Positions 1 through 6,263 of a stretch of DNA of 6,835 nucleotides are shown here, in pieces (the stretch's first letter is position 1; each line of letters opens with the position of its first letter). The position numbers and the translations under genes were made by a program. The stretch spans positions 1-6,835 of the forward strand of contig JACZJD010000324.1 of the NCBI GenBank assembly GCA_014860725.1. The letters are read 5' to 3'. Source of the DNA: Aquamicrobium sp. GTDB lineage: Bacteria > Pseudomonadota > Alphaproteobacteria > Rhizobiales > Rhizobiaceae. The notes under the pieces were generated by a model. The model had not been told where the DNA came from. It searched no databases and saw nothing but the letters and a program-made list of their open reading frames with translations.

Positions 1-762
1 GTCGCGGCCTGGACCGGCTCGTTCTGGCTCGGCCTGGTCGCCAGCCTGGCGGCGGCGGCCGCCGCCGGTGCGATTATGGAGATCACCGTCATCCGTCGCC
101 TCTACGAGCGCGACCATCTCGACCAGGTGCTGGCGACCTTCGCGCTGATCCTCATCTTCTCGGAAGGCACGCGCTGGATGTTCGGCTCGTTCCCGCTCTA
201 TCTCGACATCCCGCCGCTGCTGCAAGGCACGGTGTCGCTGCCGGGCGGCTCGCGCTACCAGCTCTACCGGCTGGCCATCATCGGCGTCGGCATCGCGGTC
301 GCCGTCGCCCTGTTCCTGCTGATCTCGAAGACGCGGCTCGGCATGCGCATCCGGGCGGGCGAGAGCGACCGCGAGATGATCGGCGCGCTCGGCGTCGACA
401 TCCGCACGCTCTACACCGTGGTCTTCGCGCTCGGGGCGGCATTGGCCGGCCTCGCCGGGGCAATGGTCGGCGCGCTGCAATCCGTGCAGGTCGGCATGGG
501 CGAGCCGGTGCTGATCCTCGCCTTCGTCGTCATCGTCATCGGCGGCATCGGCTCGATCAAGGGCGCGCTGATCGGCGCGGTGATCGTCGGCGTCACCGAC
601 ACGATGGGCCGCTTCCTGCTGCCGCAGCTCTTCGGCCTCGTCATGCCGCCGTCGCAGGCCGGCCTCGTCGGCGGCGCGCTCGCCTCGATGCTGATCTACA
701 TCGTCATGGCCGCGGTGCTGGCGGTCAGGCCGCAGGGCCTGTTCCCGGCGGCGAAGGGGTGA
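1..762 (+). CDS. livH: Branched-chain amino acid-type ABC transporter permease, LivH family (5'-truncated)
   Basis: Inner-membrane permease, one of the two that form the channel of a LivHMGF-class importer. The reading frame is open from base 1, so the gene begins outside the window. 253 residues are present; LivH proteins are usually about 290, so roughly the first 40 are missing. Visible features are alternating hydrophobic membrane segments, the cytoplasmic loop with SDREMIGALGVD (around residue 121) that in this family docks the ATPases, and the late motif LAFVVIVIGGIGSIKGALIG. An ATG at base 76 lies inside the family-conserved region and is not the start. The stop is 4 bases before livM, so the two are co-transcribed. 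The cargo cannot be read from the permease: relatives move branched-chain amino acids, urea, amides or aromatic acids. Confidence 0.95.
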   Translation, partial: VAAWTGSFWLGLVASLAAAAAAGAIMEITVIRRLYERDHLDQVLATFALILIFSEGTRWMFGSFPLYLDIPPLLQGTVSLPGGSRYQLYRLAIIGVGIAVAVALFLLISKTRLGMRIRAGESDREMIGALGVDIRTLYTVVFALGAALAGLAGAMVGALQSVQVGMGEPVLILAFVVIVIGGIGSIKGALIGAVIVGVTDTMGRFLLPQLFGLVMPPSQAGLVGGALASMLIYIVMAAVLAVRPQGLFPAAKG

Positions 763-766
763 GGCG

Positions 767-1753
767 ATGACGATCTCGCGCGAAACCACGATCGGCATCG
801 TCCTCGTCCTGATCCTGCTGGCGATCCCCTATGCCGCGCTCGAGCTCGGCACGCCGTTCTACGTCACGCTCGCCACGCGCATGGCGATCCTGGCGCTGGC
901 GGCGGTGGGCCTGAACATCGCGCTCGGCCTCGGCGGGCTGGTGTCGTTCGGCCACGCCGCCTTCTTCGGCGTCGGCGGCTATGCGGCGGGCATCCTCGCA
1001 AGCCACGCCTTCGCCGGCCGGCCGCTCGATTTCGGCCTCTTCACCCTGCCCGGCACCAATGTGATGCCGGTCATCTGGCTGGTCGCGGTGGCGGTGGGCG
1101 GGCTGCTGGCGGCGGCGATCGGCGCGATCAGCCTTCGCACCTCGGGCGTCTACTTCATCATGATCACGCTCGCCTTCGCGCAGATGACCTATTATTTCGC
1201 CATCTCCTGGCCGGCCTATGGCGGCGAGGACGGGCTGTCGATCACGCTGCGCAACGCCTTTCCCGGCGTCAACACGCTGGTGCCGATCAACTTCTTCCTG
1301 ATCGCCTGGGGCCTGCTCGTCGCGGCGCTGATGCTGTTCGCGGCGCTGAAGAACTCGCGCTTCGGCGCGGCGCTGCAGGCGGCGCGGCAAAACGAGGTGC
1401 GCGTCGCCACCGTCGGCATCGAGCCCTATCGCATCCGGCTCGCCGCCTTCGTCATATCCGGCATGATCACCGCGCTCGCCGGCGCGCTCTACGCCGACCT
1501 GAACCGCTTCGTCAGCCCGTCGATGCTGTCGTGGCACATGTCGGGCGAGTTCATCGTGCTCATCATCCTCGGCGGCGTCGGCCGGCTCGCCGGGCCGGTC
1601 GCCGGCGCGATGCTGTTCGTGCTGTTCGAGTTCCTGCTCGGCGGGCTGACGGAGCGCTGGCAGTTCTTCCTCGGGTTGGTGCTGCTCGGCGTGGTGCTGT
1701 TCGCGCGCGGCGGACTGATCGGGCTCGTCGCCGGGAGGCCGCGCCATGGCTGA
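767..1753 (+). CDS. livM: Branched-chain amino acid-type ABC transporter permease, LivM family
   Basis: Second inner-membrane permease of the importer, pairing with LivH. It has 328 residues, normal for LivM. The first 20 residues lead into a membrane segment, followed by the family hallmark LVSFGHAAFFGVGGY (about residues 59-72). A cytoplasmic loop with ARQNEVRVATVGIEPYRIR (206-224) is the coupling segment to the ATPases, and the C-terminal motif EFIVLIILGGVGRLAGPVAG (261-280) matches the LivM consensus. The start ATG is supported by an AAGGGG sequence at the end of livH, about 7 bases upstream. The 3' end overlaps the start of livG by 8 bases, consistent with translational coupling. No frameshift or other oddity is seen. 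Confidence 0.96.
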   Translation: MTISRETTIGIVLVLILLAIPYAALELGTPFYVTLATRMAILALAAVGLNIALGLGGLVSFGHAAFFGVGGYAAGILASHAFAGRPLDFGLFTLPGTNVMPVIWLVAVAVGGLLAAAIGAISLRTSGVYFIMITLAFAQMTYYFAISWPAYGGEDGLSITLRNAFPGVNTLVPINFFLIAWGLLVAALMLFAALKNSRFGAALQAARQNEVRVATVGIEPYRIRLAAFVISGMITALAGALYADLNRFVSPSMLSWHMSGEFIVLIILGGVGRLAGPVAGAMLFVLFEFLLGGLTERWQFFLGLVLLGVVLFARGGLIGLVAGRPRHG

Positions 1754-2491
1754 GCCTGTCCTGGCCGTCTCCGGCCTCACCAGGAGCTTCGGCGCGCTGA
1801 AGGCGACGGAGGACGTCTCGCTCGACCTGCGCGCGAACGAGATCCATGCGCTGATCGGCCCGAACGGCGCCGGCAAGTCGACGCTGATCCACCAGATCGC
1901 CGGCACGCTGCGGCCCGACAGCGGCGAGGTGCGCTTCCTCGGCCAGCCGGTGACGCATCTCGGCGTCGCCGAGCGCGCACGGCTCGGCCTCGGCCGCTCG
2001 TTCCAGGTCTCCTCGCTCGCGCCCGAGTTCTCGGCGCTGCGCAACGTGATGCTGGCGGTGCAGGCGCGGCAGGGCTCGTCCTTCCGCTTCTTCAGGCCGG
2101 TGATGCGCGACGCGACGCTCATCGAGCCGGCGCTCGCCGCGCTGGAGCGCGTCGGGCTGAAGGAGCGCGCGCGGGTGCCGGCGGCCGAGCTGTCGCACGG
2201 CGAGCGGCGGCAGCTCGAGATCGCCATCGCGCTCGCCCTCGGGTCGAAGGCGTTCCTGCTCGACGAGCCGATGGCCGGCATGGGGCCGGAAGGGTCGCGC
2301 GCCCTCACCGCCTTCCTCGGCCGGCTGCGGGAGGAGGCGCCGATCCTTCTCGTGGAGCACGACATGGACGCGGTGTTCGCGCTCGCCGACCGCATCTCGG
2401 TGCTGGTCTACGGCCGCATCATCGCCTCCGGCACGGTCGAGGAGATCCGCGCCGACCCGGAGGTGCGCCGCGCCTATCTGGGAGACGCCGA

Positions 2492-2495
<4 letters not shown>
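1746..2495 (+). CDS. livG: Branched-chain amino acid-type ABC transporter ATP-binding protein, LivG family
   Basis: Cytoplasmic ATPase that powers the importer together with LivF. In its 249 residues all nucleotide-binding motifs are intact: Walker A GPNGAGKST (38-46), Q-loop glutamine at 87 in RSFQVSSL, ABC signature LSHGERRQLE (149-158), Walker B FLLDEP (170-175) with the LivG-typical MAGM following, and the switch histidine H205 in LLVEHDMD. The end, AYLGDAE, resembles the usual LivG C-terminus (YLG). The start is supported by GGGAGG at 1733-1738, 7 bases upstream, and lies inside the end of livM. The stop overlaps the livF start in an ATGA arrangement. LivG is distinguished from LivF by its longer insert after the Q-loop (about 105-125). 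Confidence 0.96.
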
Positions 2496-3178
<683 letters not shown>

Positions 3179-3202
3179 CGCCGGAAAGACCGGAGACTTG
3201 CC

Positions 3203-3604
3203 ATGACATCGCACCAGCTCCTGCACCCCGCCCACTGGAAGAAGGCGGTCGGCTACGCCAACGGCATCCTCGCGGAAGGGCGCACGGTCTGGATCGGCGG
3301 CCAGATCGGCTGGACCGGCGATCAGGTGTTCGAGGAGAAGGACCTGGTCGGGCAGGTGCGGCAGACGCTGCAGAACGTCGTCGCCGTGCTCGCCGAGGCG
3401 GGCGGCAGGCCGGAGGACATCGTGCGCATGACCTGGTACGTCGTCGACAAGCAGGACTATCTCGCCAACCTCAAGGGCGTCGGCGAAGTCTACCGCACCG
3501 TGATGGGCCGGCACTACCCGGCCATGACCATGGTGCAGGTCGCCGACCTGATCGAGGACGAGGCCAGGGTCGAGATCGAGGCGACCGCCGTCCTGCCGGC
3601 ATAG
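3203..3604 (+). CDS. RidA/YjgF-YER057c-UK114 family protein lacking the catalytic arginine
   Basis: Small protein of 133 residues with the Rid chorismate-mutase-like fold; family members are trimers with active sites between subunits. Family landmarks are GGQIGWTGD (32-40), QVRQTLQNVVAVLAEAGGRPEDIVR (51-75), YPAMTMVQV (105-113) and the closing VEIEATAVLP. In archetypal RidA, the imine/enamine deaminase, the YPAR-type motif supplies the arginine (R105 in E. coli) that binds the substrate carboxylate. Here that position is M108. It therefore probably belongs to a Rid subgroup without classical 2-aminoacrylate deaminase activity, and its substrate is unknown. It follows livF by 24 bases with CGGAG 7 bases before the ATG, so it is likely the last gene of the transporter operon and may act on the imported compound or a breakdown product. 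That role is inferred. Confidence 0.9.
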   Translation: MTSHQLLHPAHWKKAVGYANGILAEGRTVWIGGQIGWTGDQVFEEKDLVGQVRQTLQNVVAVLAEAGGRPEDIVRMTWYVVDKQDYLANLKGVGEVYRTVMGRHYPAMTMVQVADLIEDEARVEIEATAVLPA

Positions 3605-3622
3605 GCCCGGCGGAATCGAAAG

Positions 3623-3657
3623 CGCCGGCGGCCGAATAGTCGGCCGCCGGCGTTTTT
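3623..3657 (+). terminator. Rho-independent terminator of the liv-rid operon
   Basis: A perfect 13-bp GC-rich stem (arms 3623-3635 and 3640-3652) with a 4-base ATAG loop is followed directly by TTTTT (3653-3657). It lies 18 bases after the stop of the RidA-family gene. Read on the minus strand, the same stem follows the metY stop by about 20 bases, but only a CTTTCG stretch comes after it. It may therefore work weakly in both directions, but is clearly strongest for the plus strand. Confidence 0.93.
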
Positions 3658-3673
3658 CACTCCATTGCTTCGC

Positions 3674-4984
3674 TCAGGCCGCGACGGCGAGCTTCGAGGC
3701 GGTCAGGCCGCGCTCGATGTCGGCGAGGATGTCGTCGACATGCTCCAGCCCGATGGACAGGCGCACATAGCCCGGCGACACGCCGGCGGCCTCCTGCTCC
3801 TGCGGGGTGAGCTGCGAATGGGTGGTCGAGGCCGGGTGGATGGCGAGGCTGCGCGCATCGCCGATATTGGCGACGTGGTAGAGCAGCTCCAGCGCGTCGA
3901 TGAACTTCTTGCCGGCCGCCAGGCCGCCCTTCAACTCGAAGCCGAGCAGGCCGCCATAGGAGCCGCCGAGATACTTGTCGGCCCGCTCGCGCGCCGCGCC
4001 GGTCTGCAGCGACGGGTGGATGACGCGGGCGACCTCGGGCCGGCCGGAAAGCCATTCCGCCACCTTCTGCGCGTTGGCCGAATGACGCTCGATGCGGAGC
4101 GGCAGGGTTTCGAGTCCCTGGATGATCTGGAAGGCGTTGAACGGCGACAGCGCCGCGCCGAGGTCGCGCAGCAGCGTCACGCGCGCCTTGATGATGTAGG
4201 CGATGGGGCCGAGCGGCTTTACCGCCTCGGTCCAGACCGCGCCGTGGTAGCTGGCGTCCGGCGTGTTCAGCGCCGGCTGGCGCTCGGGATGCGCGGCCCA
4301 GTCGAAATTGCCGCCGTCGACGATCAGGCCGCCGATCGAGGTGCCGTGGCCGCCGATATATTTGGTGGTCGAGTAGACCACCACGGCCGCGCCATGCTCG
4401 AACGGCTTGGCGATGAGCGGGGCGGCGGTGTTGTCGACGATGAGCGGAATGCCGTATTCGCGGCCGATCGCGGCGACCTCGGCGATGGGGAAGACGGTCA
4501 GCTTCGGGTTCGGCAGCGTCTCGGCATAGTAGGCGCGGGTGCGCTCGTCGGTGGCGCGGCGGAAGGCCTCCGGGTCGGCCGGGTCGACGAAGCGGACCTC
4601 GATGCCCTGATCCTTGAGCGTGTTGGCGAACAGGTTCCACGTGCCGCCGTAGAGGTCGGTCGAGGAGACGACGTTGTCGCCGGCCCGCGCCAGGTTCTGC
4701 AGCGCCAGCGCCGAGGCGGCCTGTCCCGAGGACACGGCCAGCGCGCCGACGCCGCCCTCGAGCGCGGCGACGCGCTTCTCCAGCACGTCGACGGTCGGGT
4801 TCATGATGCGGGTGTAGATGTTGCCGAATTCCTTGAGCGCGAACAGGTTTGCGGCATGGTCGGTGTCGTTGAATTGGTAGGAGGTGGTCTGGTAGATCGG
4901 CACCGCCACCGCACCCGTCGCCGGGTCGGCGCGCCAGCCCGCGTGAAGCGCCAGCGTCTCGGGATGAAGCTGCCTGTCGGTCAT
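3674..4984 (-). CDS. metY: O-acetylhomoserine sulfhydrylase / aminocarboxypropyltransferase (MetY)
   Basis: Cytoplasmic PLP enzyme that makes homocysteine from O-acetyl-L-homoserine and sulfide (direct sulfhydrylation), feeding methionine synthesis. The 436-residue length fits MetY (about 425-440) better than the shorter MetZ or MetB. Cys/Met-metabolism PLP family landmarks are YTRIMNPT (57-64), phosphate-binding SSGQAA (85-90), cofactor-stacking Y112, D184 in IVDNT, the PLP Schiff-base lysine K208 in YSTTKYIGGHG, SLAIHPASTTHSQL (379-392) and the carboxylate-binding R408. The ATG at 4984 is chosen because MTDRQLHPETLALHAG matches the usual family N-terminus and GGGAG lies 9 bases upstream. 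The frame stays open to a TTG at 5083, but those 33 extra residues are proline/arginine-rich and not family-like. It is convergent with the liv-rid operon. Confidence 0.95.
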   Translation of the reverse strand: MTDRQLHPETLALHAGWRADPATGAVAVPIYQTTSYQFNDTDHAANLFALKEFGNIYTRIMNPTVDVLEKRVAALEGGVGALAVSSGQAASALALQNLARAGDNVVSSTDLYGGTWNLFANTLKDQGIEVRFVDPADPEAFRRATDERTRAYYAETLPNPKLTVFPIAEVAAIGREYGIPLIVDNTAAPLIAKPFEHGAAVVVYSTTKYIGGHGTSIGGLIVDGGNFDWAAHPERQPALNTPDASYHGAVWTEAVKPLGPIAYIIKARVTLLRDLGAALSPFNAFQIIQGLETLPLRIERHSANAQKVAEWLSGRPEVARVIHPSLQTGAARERADKYLGGSYGGLLGFELKGGLAAGKKFIDALELLYHVANIGDARSLAIHPASTTHSQLTPQEQEAAGVSPGYVRLSIGLEHVDDILADIERGLTASKLAVAA

Positions 4985-4993
4985 GTCTGTCTG

Positions 4994-4998
4994 CTCCC
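4994..4998 (-). promoter_or_regulatory. metY ribosome binding site
   Basis: GGGAG on the minus strand, 9 bases before the ATG at 4984. It decides the metY start in favour of the short form. The bases just upstream (CCCCTTA) can fold back on it in a small 3-4-bp hairpin, so access may be modulated. That effect is only inferred. Confidence 0.7.
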
Positions 4999-5019
4999 TA
5001 AGGGGTTCTGTGATCTTTC

Positions 5020-5035
5020 CCGCCGTTACCGGCGG
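5020..5035 (-). promoter_or_regulatory. Stable hairpin in the metY leader
   Basis: In the metY transcript, CCGCCG (5035-5030) pairs with CGGCGG (5025-5020) around a GUAA loop, which is of the stable GNRA type. An alternative register gives 7 bp with a 7-base loop. The stem ends about 20 bases before the metY ribosome binding site. No U run follows, so it is not an intrinsic terminator. The TAA stop of the candidate upstream ORF (5026-5094) lies in the loop, so a terminating ribosome would melt this stem. Confidence 0.5.
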
Positions 5036-5094
5036 CGGGCATGAGGCATGCCGCGCCGGCCGGCGAGGGAATTCGGTTGGCAATTCGACGGCAT
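5026..5094 (-). CDS. Candidate 22-codon upstream ORF (leader peptide) before metY
   Basis: A short ORF in the metY leader, starting at an ATG with a strong ribosome binding site: GGAGG on the minus strand at 5104-5100, 5 bases from the ATG. It ends at TAA, 41 bases before the metY ATG. The peptide begins MPSNCQPNSLAGRRG, has a second methionine at codon 16 and ends in three arginines (CGC CGC CGG). It carries one cysteine and two methionines, which is not the codon run of a classical amino-acid attenuator. It has no recognisable family and could be a chance ORF. The combination of good start signal, leader position and stop codon inside a hairpin loop is the reason for listing it. Confidence 0.35.
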   Translation of the reverse strand: MPSNCQPNSLAGRRGMPHARRR

Positions 5095-5100
5095 GGACCC

Positions 5101-5155
5101 CTCCCGCCGGGCGGTCCGGATCGCGGCTAGACCATGATGGTTTTGCCGGCGGGAG
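5101..5155 (-). repeat. Spaced 10-bp inverted repeat in the metY leader
   Basis: CTCCCGCCGG at 5101-5110 and its exact complement CCGGCGGGAG at 5146-5155 are separated by 35 bases. In RNA they would form a 10-bp, nearly all-GC helix. On the minus strand the downstream arm contains the GGGAG that forms part of the ribosome binding site of the upstream ORF at 5094, so the helix would hide that start. The spacer contains the palindrome ACCATGATGGT (5131-5141), a possible protein-binding site. Confidence 0.5.
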
Positions 5156-5163
5156 TAGAGCTA

Positions 5164-5204
5164 TTCCATTCCAATTTTCGTGGCAATATTGGAATCATGT
5201 TCCA
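5164..5204 (-). promoter_or_regulatory. AT-rich upstream region of metY with repeated TTCCA/TGGAA half-sites
   Basis: This patch is markedly AT-richer than the rest of the window. On the plus strand it holds TTCCA at 5164-5168, 5169-5173 and 5200-5204, and the inverse TGGAA at 5190-5194. Two pairings stand out: ATTCCAAT/ATTGGAAT (8-bp arms, 5168-5175 and 5188-5195, 12-base spacer) and TGGAA-N5-TTCCA (5190-5204). It is the likely promoter/operator zone for metY. TTGCCA on the minus strand (5186-5181) could be a -35 element, but no convincing -10 hexamer follows at the right distance. The regulator is not identifiable from the sequence. Confidence 0.45.
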
Positions 5205-5220
5205 TTTGCGACGCCGTCGC

Positions 5221-6228
5221 CTACAGGATATTAGCATAGCGCCGCGCCAGCGCCTCGACATTCTCGGGCGGCCAGCCGGGCACCTGCATGCCGAGCGACA
5301 GGCCGAGCCCGGCGAGCGCCGCCTTGATCTCGTTCAGCGACTTGCGGCCGAAGTTCGGCACGCGCAGCAGCTGCGCCTCGCTGCGGGTGACGAGGTCGCC
5401 GATATGGAGGACGTTCTCGTGGCGCATGCAGTTGGAGGCGCGCACGGAAAGCTCCAGCTCCTCGACCGGGCGAAGCAGAACCGGGCTGAAGCCGAGCGGA
5501 TCGCGCTCGACGGGAGCCGGCCGCGGCGGCGCATCCTCGAAATTGACGAAGGCGGCGAGCTGGCCGTGCAAGGTGCGCGCCGCGAAGCCCAGCGCCTCGT
5601 CGCAGCCGACCGTGCCGTCGGTCTCGACGAGGAGCACGAGGCGGTCGTAGTCGAGCACCTGGCCGAGGCGCGTCGTCTCCACCGTCCACGACACCTGCCG
5701 GACCGGCGAGAACAGGCTGTCGAGGGCCATGAAGCCCTCGGGCACCATGCTCGCCGCATGGGCGGCGGCGGGCACGTATCCCCGCCCGAAGGCGAAGACG
5801 AGGTCGGCGCGGAACGTCGCCGCCTCCTCCGGCGTGCAGATGCGGTGATCAGGATCGACGAGGTCGAGGCCGTCCGGGAGGCGGATGCCGGCGGCCGTCA
5901 CCGGCCCGCCGCCCGCGGCGCAGACGGTGGCGTGGACCAGCCCCTCCGCCTCGCCGCCCACGGTGATCTCCTTGAGGTTGAGCAGCACCTCGCCGAGGCT
6001 TTCCCGCACGCCCGCGATGCGGTCGTGGGACTGCGATGCGCCGTCGATCCGCGCGGCGACGACCGACCAGCCCGGCAGCGACGACAGCATCGCGCGCCGC
6101 AGCGCATTGCCGAGGGTGACGCCGAAGCCGCGCTCCAGCGGCTCGACCACGACGGTGGCGGCGTTGCCCTGCCGATGGATGTCGAGATTTTCCGGCCTGA
6201 CGAGACCGGTCCAGTGTCGTTCTTTCAT
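5221..6228 (-). CDS. rpoA: Divergent DNA-directed RNA polymerase alpha subunit (probable second alpha paralogue)
   Basis: Full-length alpha subunit homologue of 335 residues, as long as housekeeping alpha. The N-terminal assembly domain (about 1-232) keeps EPLERGFGVTLGNALRR (29-45), including the arginine pair used for contact with the beta subunit, and GQVLDYDRL (189-197). The linker (about 231-250) is proline-rich. The C-terminal domain (about 255-335) keeps RASNC (263-267), IGDL (276-279), PNFGRKSLNEI (291-301) and GWPPEN (318-323). The DNA-contact equivalents of E. coli R265, N268, G296, K298 and S299 are R263, N266, G294, K296 and S297. Much of the rest is unlike the typical alphaproteobacterial alpha I recall, especially residues 64-95 and 98-165. 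The ATG at 6228 fits family N-termini, but the ribosome binding site is weak. It lies outside the ribosomal-protein context (rpsK, rplQ), so a paralogue is inferred. The symbol marks the family only. Confidence 0.88.
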   Translation of the reverse strand: MKERHWTGLVRPENLDIHRQGNAATVVVEPLERGFGVTLGNALRRAMLSSLPGWSVVAARIDGASQSHDRIAGVRESLGEVLLNLKEITVGGEAEGLVHATVCAAGGGPVTAAGIRLPDGLDLVDPDHRICTPEEAATFRADLVFAFGRGYVPAAAHAASMVPEGFMALDSLFSPVRQVSWTVETTRLGQVLDYDRLVLLVETDGTVGCDEALGFAARTLHGQLAAFVNFEDAPPRPAPVERDPLGFSPVLLRPVEELELSVRASNCMRHENVLHIGDLVTRSEAQLLRVPNFGRKSLNEIKAALAGLGLSLGMQVPGWPPENVEALARRYANIL

Positions 6229-6263
6229 GGTGCTGATGCCCGAATGATCGCGAGGAGGCACGG

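Noticed and set aside
725..2395. Long open frame on the minus strand opposite livM and livG (also 1563-2360 and 2474-3514)
   Set aside because: GC-rich codon bias leaves antisense frames open. The translations are low-complexity Arg/Ala/Asp/Glu-rich with no family features, and the plus strand holds well-formed ABC transporter genes.
3665..5044. 459-codon plus-strand frame opposite metY
   Set aside because: Antisense shadow; the minus strand encodes an intact MetY with all PLP-site motifs.
4985..5083. In-frame N-terminal extension of metY from a TTG at 5083
   Set aside because: MetY proteins do not carry it, it is Pro/Arg-rich, and a good ribosome binding site precedes the ATG at 4984.
4985..5160. 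SAM-II or SAM/SAH riboswitch in the metY leader
   Set aside because: The stretch GATCACAG and a GGAGCA near the start recall SAM/SAH elements, but the conserved core and pseudoknot partners are not visible, and no SAM-II-type CGCTAAA was found. A covariance search would settle it.
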